From CAYYIS01 sp964470965 (lineage in GTDB: Bacteria > JAAXHH01 > JABIQT01): a stretch of DNA of 38,389 nucleotides. The stretch lies in assembly GCA_964470965.1 (NCBI GenBank), contig CAYYIS010000047.1, positions 1-38,389 on the forward strand, read 5' to 3'. A program made the translations under genes and the position numbers. The notes beneath the pieces are model-generated. The model ran no database searches and was not told the origin of the DNA. It saw nothing but the letters and a program-made list of their open reading frames with translations. Each line of letters begins with the position of its first letter. Position 1 is the first letter of the stretch. This document shows, piece after piece, positions 1 to 8,482 of this stretch.

Positions 1-1
1 G

Positions 2-1429
2 GGGATCGTTGTCGTGGATCCCTGGAATTTCCACTGGTGTAAAACGTCTTCCGAACGGGTTGGTAGCCTGATACCCCGCATGAACAAGTGCCTGTCGATC
101 GCCCGGTCCCTGGGGATGCCGGTTTACCTGTGCCCCACGGATGTGGCGGACAACTACGTCGGCACCCGGCAGTTCGAAGTGCCGCTCGCCGGAAAGCGTC
201 ATCCGGTGCCGGATCTACCCGACCCTGTGTACCCGCAACCGGCAGACGGAGGCGGTTGCACCTGTGGGACTGATGAGAGTGGTAGGTGCCAGGTCAATTT
301 CGGGTGGGACGGCATGAATCCGGATCTGGTTATAGACGATCGTGACTTCATCGTCGACGACCGGCAACTGCTTTATTCCCTCTGTCTCGAGCGAGGACTC
401 ACCCGCCTTCTCTACATGGGGGTCCACACACAGGCTTGTCTGCTGGGAAAATCCATCGGTATGCTCGGCATGCTGAAGGCGGGGATGCCATGTACGCTGG
501 CCCGGGATCTCACAGACGCTCACGGCATGTACGACCCAATCAATGGGATCACACCGGACGATTTCACAGAGGGTATCGTGGCTCATTTCGAAAGGTATCT
601 GTGCCCTTCCCTCAACCTCGCCGACACCTGGCGAGTCGCCGGCCTCTGGGACGATGCGTGGGTCGTGGATCCTGTGCGGATTACCCCATGGGGCGTCCCG
701 TCCCGTCCACATCTGTTCGAGGAGTCACTCACGGTTGCGCTCACCGCACCCTGGCAGGCAGGTGCGGCGATCCGATACACGACCGATGGACGCGAGCCGA
801 CGCCAGCCTCAAAACTGTACTCCGGTCCGATGACAGTGACCGAAACAACGCATCTGAGGGCCTCGGCGTTCGATAGCGAACAGCCTGTCTGCCTGCCGTC
901 CGAAGGATATTTCGCCCGGCTGAGTCAGCGCCCTCCCTCACCGGACGTCCACCTCTCCAATTTACCGCTCAAAGCGTCCGGACCGGGGCACACGCACAAC
1001 GGTCACATCCGATGGACACCCGGCATCAACCCACCGCAGAAGGACCGGAACAATCGAATGGGGCAACTGCGGCTGCGGGGGAAGACGTACGTTCGAGGTA
1101 TCGGAATGCACGCACCTTGTGCCCTGACATATGAGCTTAAACCGGTGTATGCCCGCTTCGTGGCACTGGCTGGTGTAGACGAAAATATTGTCGGTCAGGA
1201 AATGGGATCGAATCTGGCGATGCACCCAAGTATCCGGTTCCGGGTGTTTATCGACGGAAAACTGATGGCTGAAAGCCCGGTAATGCGCATCCTGGAGGAG
1301 CCATGGCGGTTTGACGTCACGATCCCGGAAGAGAGCCGGGGGTTGCGTCTGGTTGCTATGGACCACGGCGACAGTAATCGTGAAGATCTCGCAAACTGGG
1401 TAAACGCAGGATTCGTTTGTAAGGAGTAG
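2..1429 (+). CDS. Cysteine hydrolase (isochorismatase-like) fused to chitobiase-C and NPCBM domains, 5' truncated
   Basis: The frame is open to the left edge, so the gene starts outside the window; the GTG at 14 lies inside the first beta strand (IVVVDPWN) and is not a credible start. About 200 residues form an isochorismatase-like hydrolase. The catalytic Asp is in VVDPWN and the nucleophilic Cys is in GVHTQAC (codon 437-439). A Cys-rich insertion (CTC..C) around 254-290 is unusual, and I cannot place the triad Lys confidently. A chitobiase C-terminal type domain follows (AAIRYTTDGREPT, about 765-875), then an NPCBM-like module (about 960-1426, with RGIGMHAP) that in other proteins binds carbohydrate. 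This family hydrolyses amide or imide bonds. The fused domains suggest a carbohydrate-associated or cell-surface substrate, which is inference. The next gene is convergent, 240 bp away. Confidence 0.8.
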   Translation, partial: GIVVVDPWNFHWCKTSSERVGSLIPRMNKCLSIARSLGMPVYLCPTDVADNYVGTRQFEVPLAGKRHPVPDLPDPVYPQPADGGGCTCGTDESGRCQVNFGWDGMNPDLVIDDRDFIVDDRQLLYSLCLERGLTRLLYMGVHTQACLLGKSIGMLGMLKAGMPCTLARDLTDAHGMYDPINGITPDDFTEGIVAHFERYLCPSLNLADTWRVAGLWDDAWVVDPVRITPWGVPSRPHLFEESLTVALTAPWQAGAAIRYTTDGREPTPASKLYSGPMTVTETTHLRASAFDSEQPVCLPSEGYFARLSQRPPSPDVHLSNLPLKASGPGHTHNGHIRWTPGINPPQKDRNNRMGQLRLRGKTYVRGIGMHAPCALTYELKPVYARFVALAGVDENIVGQEMGSNLAMHPSIRFRVFIDGKLMAESPVMRILEEPWRFDVTIPEESRGLRLVAMDHGDSNREDLANWVNAGFVCKE

Positions 1430-1669
1430 AGGGGTGAAACGATAAGCTGACGGTGAAATTTTGACGGCGCCTATTTAAATCACCGCTATTTCTTGCAAGT
1501 GTCCGTAACAAACAGCCACCGGGGGAAATTGGAAATTCACGTCCGTCTCTGACGGATAACCACCTGCAAAATTTCGCATCGGCAGGACAGGTAAACCGCC
1601 GAGCTAATGCGCCCCTGCTTAACGCTTTAAGTTAGACCTATGCATCCCCCACGTACCGGAATGCATGCA

Positions 1670-2464
1670 TCAATCAGCCTGCGCGTGCCAGGCCTTCCAG
1701 TGGTTGTCAAGATACTGTAACTGCAACTCGGGCCAGGTGGTTTGAATATAATCAACCATCGATTCCATGCCCCACATTTCCGTGGTACCGTGCTCCAGTG
1801 TTATGACGCCGACTCCTTGTTCTGCAAATCGATCCCTTGCACTCCAGTATGTAGCCCCATCGAAACACATAATCAGAACATCGCTGCCAAGTTCGATCAT
1901 ATCTTCATGAGGACCTCCGCACCCGACCCCGATCGAGGGACGGCGGACAATCATATCCGGATTGCCAATAACCTGTACGGCATCTTCCCCTAACGGCTCG
2001 ACTTTTCGGGCCACGTACTTCGCGAATGCAGCCAGGGTCTGCTCCTGAATTTCATACATCCCGTGCCATCGTGTTTTATCTTCTGCAATGAAGCGATCCA
2101 GGCCAAGGCCTCTGGCCAGGGAATCCCGAATACCTATCCCGGGCCAGTTGTCCCAGGTATCGTGCAGTCTGGCCACAACGAGTCCGGATGCTTCGAGCAT
2201 TTGCGTTTTCTTCAATCCCGGCCCTTTGGCTCTCCATCCGCCGGGCCTGTCGAAATGATCCCACCAGGTGGGCTCATGAGTAATCAGAAGATCGCTTCCT
2301 CCATCAATGGCTGACTGAATCGTCCTGATCGAAGGATACCAGCAGACGGCAACCTTTTCTATTGGCTTATACCCGTCACCGCATTTGACCGTATCCACCG
2401 TTTTTGCCGGATTTACCCACGGGCTGTTCGAGATCATATGATTGAGAATATCGTGTGTATTCAT
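1670..2464 (-). CDS. Nif3/DUF34-like dinuclear metal protein
   Basis: A 264-residue protein resembling the Nif3 (NGG1-interacting factor 3-like, DUF34) family, proposed metal-dependent hydrolases or chaperone-like proteins with no settled reaction. It has a DLLITHEP motif where the family usually has D-x-x-I-T-H-H-P, LHDTWDNWPGIG followed by an R-D-x-L-A-x-x-L-G-L helix, and a C-terminal GVGVITLEHGTTE that matches the family's metal-binding H-x-x-x-E end. Start: an upstream ATG-like frame at 2572 would overlap the preceding gene and reads as non-protein, so the ATG at 2464 (MNTHDIL) is chosen; no strong Shine-Dalgarno is visible. It sits 73 bp downstream of the exported amidohydrolase on the same strand. 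The second His of the HH pair is Glu here, so metal binding may differ from the standard. Confidence 0.7.
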   Translation of the reverse strand: MNTHDILNHMISNSPWVNPAKTVDTVKCGDGYKPIEKVAVCWYPSIRTIQSAIDGGSDLLITHEPTWWDHFDRPGGWRAKGPGLKKTQMLEASGLVVARLHDTWDNWPGIGIRDSLARGLGLDRFIAEDKTRWHGMYEIQEQTLAAFAKYVARKVEPLGEDAVQVIGNPDMIVRRPSIGVGCGGPHEDMIELGSDVLIMCFDGATYWSARDRFAEQGVGVITLEHGTTEMWGMESMVDYIQTTWPELQLQYLDNHWKAWHAQAD

Positions 2465-2537
2465 AGGATTTATGGCAGTTTTCCAGGTCTCTTGAAATCC
2501 CACACCGCAATGGTATGGCTGCAACCAGAGCCTATCG

Positions 2538-4259
2538 TTACCGTGCCCGCACGGGTTTCGTGTATACGACATCGCCGCCTATTACCGTCATATCCGGTTC
2601 GATTTTCCAGATATCCTCTACCGGAACGGTCATGTAATCGACAGGAATGACCACAAAATCAGCCAGTTTACCTGTCTCGATGGAGCCAAGGACGTCTTCC
2701 GCCTTCATGGCGTAGGCACCGGCCATGGTGGCGGCCCGCAATGCCTCTTCCCTGGTCATAGACTGGCCGGGGTACCAACCGCCCGGAGGATTGTTTTCCC
2801 GGTCCTGCCTGGTTACCGCAGCGTGCAGGGTGTAGAAGGGATTGTAGGGGGACACAGAATAGTCCGTCCCGGTGGCGACCACGACGCCGAGATCGAGCAG
2901 CTGTCTCCAGATATAGGCGTACTTGATCCGTTCTGTCCCCAGCCTGGCTTCCGCAAAGTGCATGTCTTCCGTGGCGTGCAGGGGTTGCATGGAAGCTATG
3001 ATGCCCAGTTCGGCAAGTCGGGGAATGTCATCTGCGGTCAACACTTGGCAGTGCTCAAGCGCGAACCTGACATCTTTGCCGTCTTTCCCGGTGGCATTCA
3101 GGGCCCTTTCAAAGGCGTTGATCACGACCCGGTTACCTCCGTCTCCGATGGCATGTATCCTCATGTTGAAACCGATATTAAGCAACTCGATCGCGGCCTG
3201 GGCAAACCGGTCTTCGTCTTGTCTGCGTTCTCCGAAAAATCCCGGATAATCGCTGTACTCCTCTAAAAAATGAGCCCCGCGCGATCCCAATGCCCCGTCC
3301 GCAAATGACTTTACCGACTGGACCCAATATTTGTTGTCATGATTTAACGGTTTGCCCAGTTTTTTAGCCGCGTCCTCGTTCACCATCTCATTGATCCGAA
3401 CCCTGAGGAGTCCCACCTCGTAAAGTTTTATGCGTCTCTGCATCTCCTCATATCCGGTCCTGCTGGCACCGTGAATGGTCGTGAGTCCGCTGGCCACAGC
3501 CAGCTGGGTCCCTTCTACCAGGTTCCGGCTGCGTTCATAGTCGGTCATGGATGGTAACCGGGGTATAAGCCGCATCAATTGGGGTGGCGCCCGTTCTACG
3601 AATTCACCGGTAGGCTCCCCGTTCTCGTCCTTCTTAATATGCCCACCTTCGGGATCGGGAGTATCAGCCGTGATGCCCGCAAGCTCCAGAGCCTTGCTGT
3701 TGGCGCCGCTGCCATGGGTGTATCTGCTGATATAAACCGGATTATTCGGAGCCACCTCATCGATCAGTTCTTTGTTGAATACAGGCGGATCCCAGACGTC
3801 GGACATCCAGCCACTCAATACCAGCCACCTCGGTTCAGGCCCCGGCCGCATGCCTTCCCCGGTGGCCAGGCAGCGCTTAATCACTTCCTGCATGCGCTCT
3901 ACAGAAGCCCAATCACCGATATTCGCCCTGATGTCCGGAGTCCGCGGATAAAGTACCCGCTCGCCGTACCTGATATGCGCGTGGGAATCGTGCAACCCGG
4001 GGATGACGGTCCTGCCGTCCAGATCCACGGTGAAGGTAAGGGGACCGATATGACTCTGGGCACCGTCTTCGTCACCAACATAAGTGAATGCACCGTCTTT
4101 CACTGCGAAAGCGGTCGCCTTGCTGAAAGCGTCATCTACCGTATACACGTTTGCATTGACGTATACGCGATCCGCTCCCTGCGCCACACAGACAACCGGT
4201 GTCAATACAAACAGCAGCGGTAACATTAAGGTATACCAAATACCTGTTCCTTTTCTCAT
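2538..4259 (-). CDS. Exported YtcJ-like amidohydrolase (Amidohydrolase_3)
   Basis: 573 residues, the usual length for YtcJ/LAF3-type metal-dependent hydrolases that cleave amide or related C-N bonds in a TIM barrel. Residues 1-26 are a clear signal peptide (MRKG, hydrophobic core, CVAQG), so the enzyme is probably periplasmic. The N-terminal composite-barrel strand (RVYVNANVYTVD) leads into VIPGLHDSHAH (residues 86-95), whose H-x-H binds metal. Later family marks include FADGALGSRGA, the MRIHAIGDG strand, LEHCQVLTADDI, MQPLHATED and ATGTDYSV. The ATG is preceded by AAGGAG with 7 nt spacing. The 245 bp upstream to the DUF1330 gene separates it from the operon before it. The substrate cannot be told from sequence. 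Confidence 0.88.
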   Translation of the reverse strand: MRKGTGIWYTLMLPLLFVLTPVVCVAQGADRVYVNANVYTVDDAFSKATAFAVKDGAFTYVGDEDGAQSHIGPLTFTVDLDGRTVIPGLHDSHAHIRYGERVLYPRTPDIRANIGDWASVERMQEVIKRCLATGEGMRPGPEPRWLVLSGWMSDVWDPPVFNKELIDEVAPNNPVYISRYTHGSGANSKALELAGITADTPDPEGGHIKKDENGEPTGEFVERAPPQLMRLIPRLPSMTDYERSRNLVEGTQLAVASGLTTIHGASRTGYEEMQRRIKLYEVGLLRVRINEMVNEDAAKKLGKPLNHDNKYWVQSVKSFADGALGSRGAHFLEEYSDYPGFFGERRQDEDRFAQAAIELLNIGFNMRIHAIGDGGNRVVINAFERALNATGKDGKDVRFALEHCQVLTADDIPRLAELGIIASMQPLHATEDMHFAEARLGTERIKYAYIWRQLLDLGVVVATGTDYSVSPYNPFYTLHAAVTRQDRENNPPGGWYPGQSMTREEALRAATMAGAYAMKAEDVLGSIETGKLADFVVIPVDYMTVPVEDIWKIEPDMTVIGGDVVYTKPVRAR

Positions 4260-4504
4260 CTTATTACTCCTTAATACAAGTCATCTTTGAATTAACCGCA
4301 CCAGCATTCCACCGCCATTACACTCGGCTATCCCTGTCCCGCGCTCGGGACCACCAGAACTTCGGTCCGTCAACGGAAACATCAGAGAGAATTTTTCTGG
4401 CATGATCTCGAGTACACCCTAAAACATCCAACGAAACCTGATGGGAAACACCCAAAAACAGTCATCCCAACAGCGAAGTCAAAGGTGCCGTAATCTGAAT
4501 TCTG

Positions 4505-4837
4505 TCAGTCCGACTTCACCACCTGTGCATCCGGGGCGACCACACCGGGCCCGACCCCCTCCGCCAGCAGGAATCTCGACTCCGAGGCTTGATGCCGGAA
4601 CCCGATGATTTTTTGATAGTCTTTTGATTTGTAAAATGCCTTGGCCACTTCTTTTGAAGGAAATTCCACGATTACCAGCCGGTCATTGTAAGGTGCGCCT
4701 TCTATAGCCTCCACCGGGCCTCCCCGAACGATAAACCGGCCACCGTATCTGTTTATGACATCAGGGGAATGGGCAGTATAATTCTTGTAGGTTTCCGGAT
4801 CGTCAACACGGACCATGCACACCAGGTAAACGCTCAT
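4505..4837 (-). CDS. DUF1330 domain protein
   Basis: 110 residues covering the whole DUF1330 fold, a small ferredoxin-like alpha/beta protein in the dimeric alpha-beta barrel group. Visible marks are the strand MSVYLVCMVRVDDPETYKNY, GGRFIVRGGPVEAIEG, then VIVEFPSKEVAKAFYKSKDYQ. DUF1330 proteins often sit with catabolic dehydrogenases and have no established reaction. The ATG has AAGGA 8 nt upstream and lies 12 bp after the transporter stop, so it is the last gene of the operon that starts at 8255. The C-terminal tail (about 12 residues after LLAEGVG) is longer than usual. Confidence 0.85.
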   Translation of the reverse strand: MSVYLVCMVRVDDPETYKNYTAHSPDVINRYGGRFIVRGGPVEAIEGAPYNDRLVIVEFPSKEVAKAFYKSKDYQKIIGFRHQASESRFLLAEGVGPGVVAPDAQVVKSD

Positions 4838-4849
4838 AGATCGGTTCCT

Positions 4850-6118
4850 TTACGCAACAAATCGAAAATATAGATAAAATACTGCCGCCACCGTCATAAC
4901 GACGATACCGATGATACTCCACACATACATGAATGTGGTGGGGCGGGATGCCTCCGGAACATCGTCGCTGTGTACCGCCCTGTGGTTCATAGTCGCCAGG
5001 ATAGGCGCGATGATGGCTGTGATCACCGAGACCAGGTCGATGAACGTCCGGAAGGACTCGAGCAGGAACGTGAGCACCAAAAGCCCGCCGGCGCATATCA
5101 GCAGCACCGCGAGATCGAACACGCGGAATCTGTCGATGCCAAATTTTTTATGTATGTCCGGTTTAAAATGATCGAGAGAAATCTGTATGAACCGGGCATT
5201 GCCGTCGATCACGGTGAGCACGGAAGAATACACAACAGCTATCGCAGCGATACCGATAACCCAGAACGACCAGCCGCCGATGGTCTGCGTAAACAGCTGG
5301 ATAAGCTGATTCGCGAATCCCCCTGAACTTGGTGCGAATTCTGCACCTGAGCCGAACATGGTCCCTGCCCCCAGAAGCATGAAGCAGAGCGCCAGGAGCA
5401 GCGTGGTGGCGAATCCCAGATTGAAATCGAATTTGGCATCCTCCAATGTGGGCAGGTGTCCGGTATTCTGCGCCTTGGCACAAATCCACATGGAACTCAT
5501 GACACCCGCCGTCATTGGCGATGGCATAAATCCGGTGATAGCCACAATAAAAATGAGCGTAGCCCGATCAATCACCGGTGGAATAAATTGCCCTGCGGAC
5601 CACTCAATTTTACCGAAGATCACGATGACCGCAACCACAATAAGAACCGTAAAAATACCGACCAGAGCCTTGGTGATCCGCTCGAGCACACGGTAGTGTC
5701 CGGTGATGAGGATGACCGCCGAACTAAGAAACACGACAGCGGCCATGGAAACATCGCCCATCTCGATCCCCGAGACCCCCTTGATCAATCCGGAAGTGAC
5801 CAACACAATGGCAGCGGGAACGAACAGGAATGTGAAGATGAGATTTATCAGGTATAGACGCGTAGCGAGACGGCCCTGCTTGATATAGCCGGTGATCAGG
5901 CTCGTGCCGGTCGCCACGGCATAATCTGTACCGAACCGGAGACCGGGGTATTTGACAAGGCAGGCGAAAGCGATCACCAGCGTCAGGGAGAATCCGTAGA
6001 CCGCCCCTGTCCGCGTGGCCTGCACCAGATGCGAAACGCCAACAGCCGCGGCGGCGTACAGGATACCGGGGCCGATGAGCCGGACAATTTCGGCCAAGGA
6101 CCGACCTTGTCTCACCAT
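4850..6118 (-). CDS. Nramp-fold membrane transporter without the DPGN motif
   Basis: 422 residues with about 11 hydrophobic segments and an Nramp (SLC11-like, LeuT-fold) layout: it opens with RLIGPGILYAAAAVG and has the VATGTSLITGY segment after TM2. In canonical Nramp metal transporters TM1 carries D-P-G-N and TM6 carries M-P-H-N. Here the aligned TM1 positions read GVSH (AVGVSHLVQATRTGAVYG) and TM6 reads GFMPSPMTAGVMSS, so the metal-coordinating Asp/Asn are missing. Its start overlaps the dehydrogenase stop by 7 bp (ATGGTGA), so translation is coupled. Within a catabolic operon it may move an organic substrate or unusual cation rather than Mn/Fe; that is inference. Membrane location is certain, family membership likely. 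Confidence 0.75.
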   Translation of the reverse strand: MVRQGRSLAEIVRLIGPGILYAAAAVGVSHLVQATRTGAVYGFSLTLVIAFACLVKYPGLRFGTDYAVATGTSLITGYIKQGRLATRLYLINLIFTFLFVPAAIVLVTSGLIKGVSGIEMGDVSMAAVVFLSSAVILITGHYRVLERITKALVGIFTVLIVVAVIVIFGKIEWSAGQFIPPVIDRATLIFIVAITGFMPSPMTAGVMSSMWICAKAQNTGHLPTLEDAKFDFNLGFATTLLLALCFMLLGAGTMFGSGAEFAPSSGGFANQLIQLFTQTIGGWSFWVIGIAAIAVVYSSVLTVIDGNARFIQISLDHFKPDIHKKFGIDRFRVFDLAVLLICAGGLLVLTFLLESFRTFIDLVSVITAIIAPILATMNHRAVHSDDVPEASRPTTFMYVWSIIGIVVMTVAAVFYLYFRFVA

Positions 6119-7014
6119 GCGCCGACCCCTTCAACGCCGGCCCGCTCCATCGCGTCTTCCACATAAGCGATCATGTCTTCCTTGCTCCTGTTGCCGTTGT
6201 CTTCGAATCGCTCGATCATCGATTGCACCAATGGACCGAGTTCCATCGGAATGCCCAGCTCATGGCCCAGCGCTACGCCCAGTTGCATGTCCTTCACCGC
6301 GAGGTCGGCTGTGGAAGCCATCTCTCTCCCTTCGAGCCACAGACCGATTACCCGTTCCAGTATGATGCTCTGGCCCATGCTCGGTTTTATAACGCTGAGC
6401 AAAGTCTGGGGGTCGATGCCGGCTTTGAATCCCATGGCCATCCCCTCGCAGGCGCCCAGGAAATTGATGAACATGATGGTGTTATTCACCAATTTCGTGA
6501 CGTTGCCGCTTCCCGCGGGTCCCATGTGGACTACCGTGTCCCCGATCGTCCGTAGCAGCCCGAGGTACTGATCGTAGTCTTCCTGTCGTCCCCCCACGAA
6601 CACGGACAGTGTACCGTCTTTCGCACCGAAGATCCCGCCGCTCACCGGGGCATCCAGAACATGAAAACCGCGTGATGCACCGATTTCGCTGATTTTTCGC
6701 ATGGTGGCCGGGGCATTGGTACTGGTGTCGATGTATCCCCCGCCCTCGTTCAAACCGGCGAAAACACCGTCCTCACCTAGTACGACAGTTTTGACTTCCT
6801 CGGGTCCCGGCAATGATGTCAGGACCACTTCCGAACGAATGGCAACCTCTCTGGGGCTACCCGCCCTCACAGCCCCTTGCGCTTCAAGCGTCTGGGCGGT
6901 TTCAATGCGGATGTCATAGACGGTCAGTTCGTAACCGGCTTTCAGAATGCAGCCAGCCATGGGACAGCCCATATGCCCCAGTCCAATGAAACCGATCTTC
7001 ATTTTTTCAGGCAT
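6112..7014 (-). CDS. 3-hydroxyisobutyrate dehydrogenase-family oxidoreductase
   Basis: 300 residues, the normal length for NAD(P)-dependent beta-hydroxyacid dehydrogenases (3-hydroxyisobutyrate, tartronate semialdehyde or glyoxylate/succinic semialdehyde reductases). The Rossmann motif is GFIGLGHMGCPMA (residues 8-20), the substrate-binding signature is DAPVSGG (121-127), and the catalytic Lys is K174 in GNVTKLVNN. The C-terminal all-helical domain is complete (AVKDMQLGVALGHELGIPMEL). The chosen ATG has GGGGGA about 9 nt upstream; a second ATG four codons later lacks one. It lies 14 bp after the cupin gene and overlaps the transporter, so it is mid-operon. Exact substrate unknown. Confidence 0.9.
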   Translation of the reverse strand: MPEKMKIGFIGLGHMGCPMAGCILKAGYELTVYDIRIETAQTLEAQGAVRAGSPREVAIRSEVVLTSLPGPEEVKTVVLGEDGVFAGLNEGGGYIDTSTNAPATMRKISEIGASRGFHVLDAPVSGGIFGAKDGTLSVFVGGRQEDYDQYLGLLRTIGDTVVHMGPAGSGNVTKLVNNTIMFINFLGACEGMAMGFKAGIDPQTLLSVIKPSMGQSIILERVIGLWLEGREMASTADLAVKDMQLGVALGHELGIPMELGPLVQSMIERFEDNGNRSKEDMIAYVEDAMERAGVEGVGAW

Positions 7015-7028
7015 GCGTCTGAATCCCC

Positions 7029-7409
7029 CTATCGTTCTTCATCTATCGTAGGGAACTCCGCAGGCATGGCGATCTCGATGACTTCAAAGTCATCCGAATA
7101 CTCGAGCACTTCATGCTTCACGCCTGGCGGTTGGTACCAGGCATCACCAGCCTCCACTCTGACCTGGCCAACCTCTTCAAAATCGATAAGTGCCGAACCT
7201 TTAAGCATATAGGTCATCTGAAAAATGAGTTCATGAGAGTGATACCCCATGGGACCGTCGCATTCTTTATTGGCTTTGATGACGTGGACCAGAACATTAC
7301 CGTCCGTGGCGTCTTTTATCCCCAGGTCACGATACTTGAAATAAGGCCGAAGCCCCGTAACCCATTGTGCATCCCTGGCGTGCGAGGCAAAGGCTTTTTG
7401 GGCAGACAT
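7029..7409 (-). CDS. Cupin-domain protein
   Basis: 126 residues forming one small cupin barrel. Motif 1 is GYHSHELIFQMTYMLKG (two His ligands) and motif 2 is GDAWYQPPGVKHEV (P-x-G-x-x-H). Single-domain cupins of this kind bind a divalent metal and act as isomerases, dioxygenases or ligand sensors. The Glu usual in motif 1 may be the E directly after HSH. The ATG is preceded by AGGGGA with about 7 nt spacing. It is 57 bp downstream of the SDR gene and 14 bp upstream of the dehydrogenase gene. No reaction can be assigned. Confidence 0.85.
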   Translation of the reverse strand: MSAQKAFASHARDAQWVTGLRPYFKYRDLGIKDATDGNVLVHVIKANKECDGPMGYHSHELIFQMTYMLKGSALIDFEEVGQVRVEAGDAWYQPPGVKHEVLEYSDDFEVIEIAMPAEFPTIDEER

Positions 7410-7466
7410 GACATTTCCCCTTTTTGTGATAGGATTGGAAGGTACCGGCTTCCGGAAATAAGGATT

Positions 7467-8255
7467 TCACGGAGTACCGCGTCTCTCCCCACCATCCATG
7501 TAAATTGAGCTCCCGAATACGTAAGAACATGTTTCCGAGGCCAAGAAGGCCGCAACATCGGCAACTTCTTCGGGTTCGGCGATCCGGCCGGCAGGGAGAC
7601 TGCGACCGAGTTCTCCAATCACTTCCTCCACATCACGGCCCTCCTTAGCGGCACGGGCCTGCTGCATGTCACGGGCACGCTGCGTATTCGTAAGGCCGGG
7701 ACAGATCGTGTTCACCGTGATACCATGTTCGGATACCGCGTCGGATAGGGCGCGAGTCATATTCAGGATCGTGATGTTGGCAAGGCTGGTAGGCATGTTG
7801 TTGCGGGCCGGACTCGTCCCCGCACTGCCTGCTATGTTGACTATCCGACCCCACCGATTTTGCTTCATATACGGTATTACAAGCTGAGCCATTCGCAGGT
7901 AGCCAAAGCTCTTTAGGCCCAGCCCGCGGCCGATGGCTTCGGTAGAAAGGGTAAGGACATCACCGCTGCCGGCCGCACCCGCGCAGTTGATAAGGATATC
8001 AATGCCTCCAAACGCGCCTGCGGCGTCTTGGACGACCTGCTCACAGCCATCGGGATCGGTCAAATCGGCGGAAATAGAGTGTCCTTCACCGCCGGCGCGG
8101 TGTATCTCCATCACCGTCTGATCCAGCAACTCCGGATTACGCGCAGTGATGCACACCCTGGCGTTTTCTCTGGCCAGCGCCAGCGCGCAACAACGACCGA
8201 TACCACGGTTTCCCCCGGTAACAATCGCCCGTTTGTCTTTTAAACCCAGGTCCAT
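7467..8255 (-). CDS. Short-chain dehydrogenase/reductase with altered catalytic site
   Basis: 262-residue Rossmann-fold protein of the classical SDR layout: TGGNRGIG (residues 13-20) for NAD(P), ILINCAG (87-93), the SEHGITVNTICPGLTNT block and a C-terminal SSIYMDGG. Where the active-site Tyr-x-x-x-Lys should be, the protein reads MPTSLANITILNMTRAL: aligned on the following M-T-R-A-L helix, Tyr is T156 and Lys is N160. Atypical SDRs with Asn at the Lys position exist, so it may use other chemistry or bind without reducing. AGGAG lies about 9 nt before the ATG. It is the first gene of the operon 8255-4505. Confidence 0.88.
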   Translation of the reverse strand: MDLGLKDKRAIVTGGNRGIGRCCALALARENARVCITARNPELLDQTVMEIHRAGGEGHSISADLTDPDGCEQVVQDAAGAFGGIDILINCAGAAGSGDVLTLSTEAIGRGLGLKSFGYLRMAQLVIPYMKQNRWGRIVNIAGSAGTSPARNNMPTSLANITILNMTRALSDAVSEHGITVNTICPGLTNTQRARDMQQARAAKEGRDVEEVIGELGRSLPAGRIAEPEEVADVAAFLASETCSYVFGSSIYMDGGERRGTP

Positions 8256-8482
8256 TGGCCATTACTCCTAAAGGTCTGCACGGTCCCTTTTAAGATTTCG
8301 ATCACTACTGCTTTGTCCGTCACTCCCGCCCGTTCCAAACTGACCCCAATTGCACAGAAACTGGCATTTGACAAATTGCGCGTGGCAGGCAAAACTGTAA
8401 AATAATGAGATAATTCAAAGTGATTTTGCTTACACGTCTAACTTGGAAAAAGTGTGTGGAAGCGTCTTGAATCCAGACACGA

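Noticed and set aside
1542..1556. TCCGTC-TCT-GACGGA hairpin as a terminator
   Set aside because: Only 6 bp with no T-run; too weak to list as a feature.
2465..2572. Longer N-terminus of the Nif3-like protein
   Set aside because: It would overlap the amidohydrolase gene and is not protein-like.
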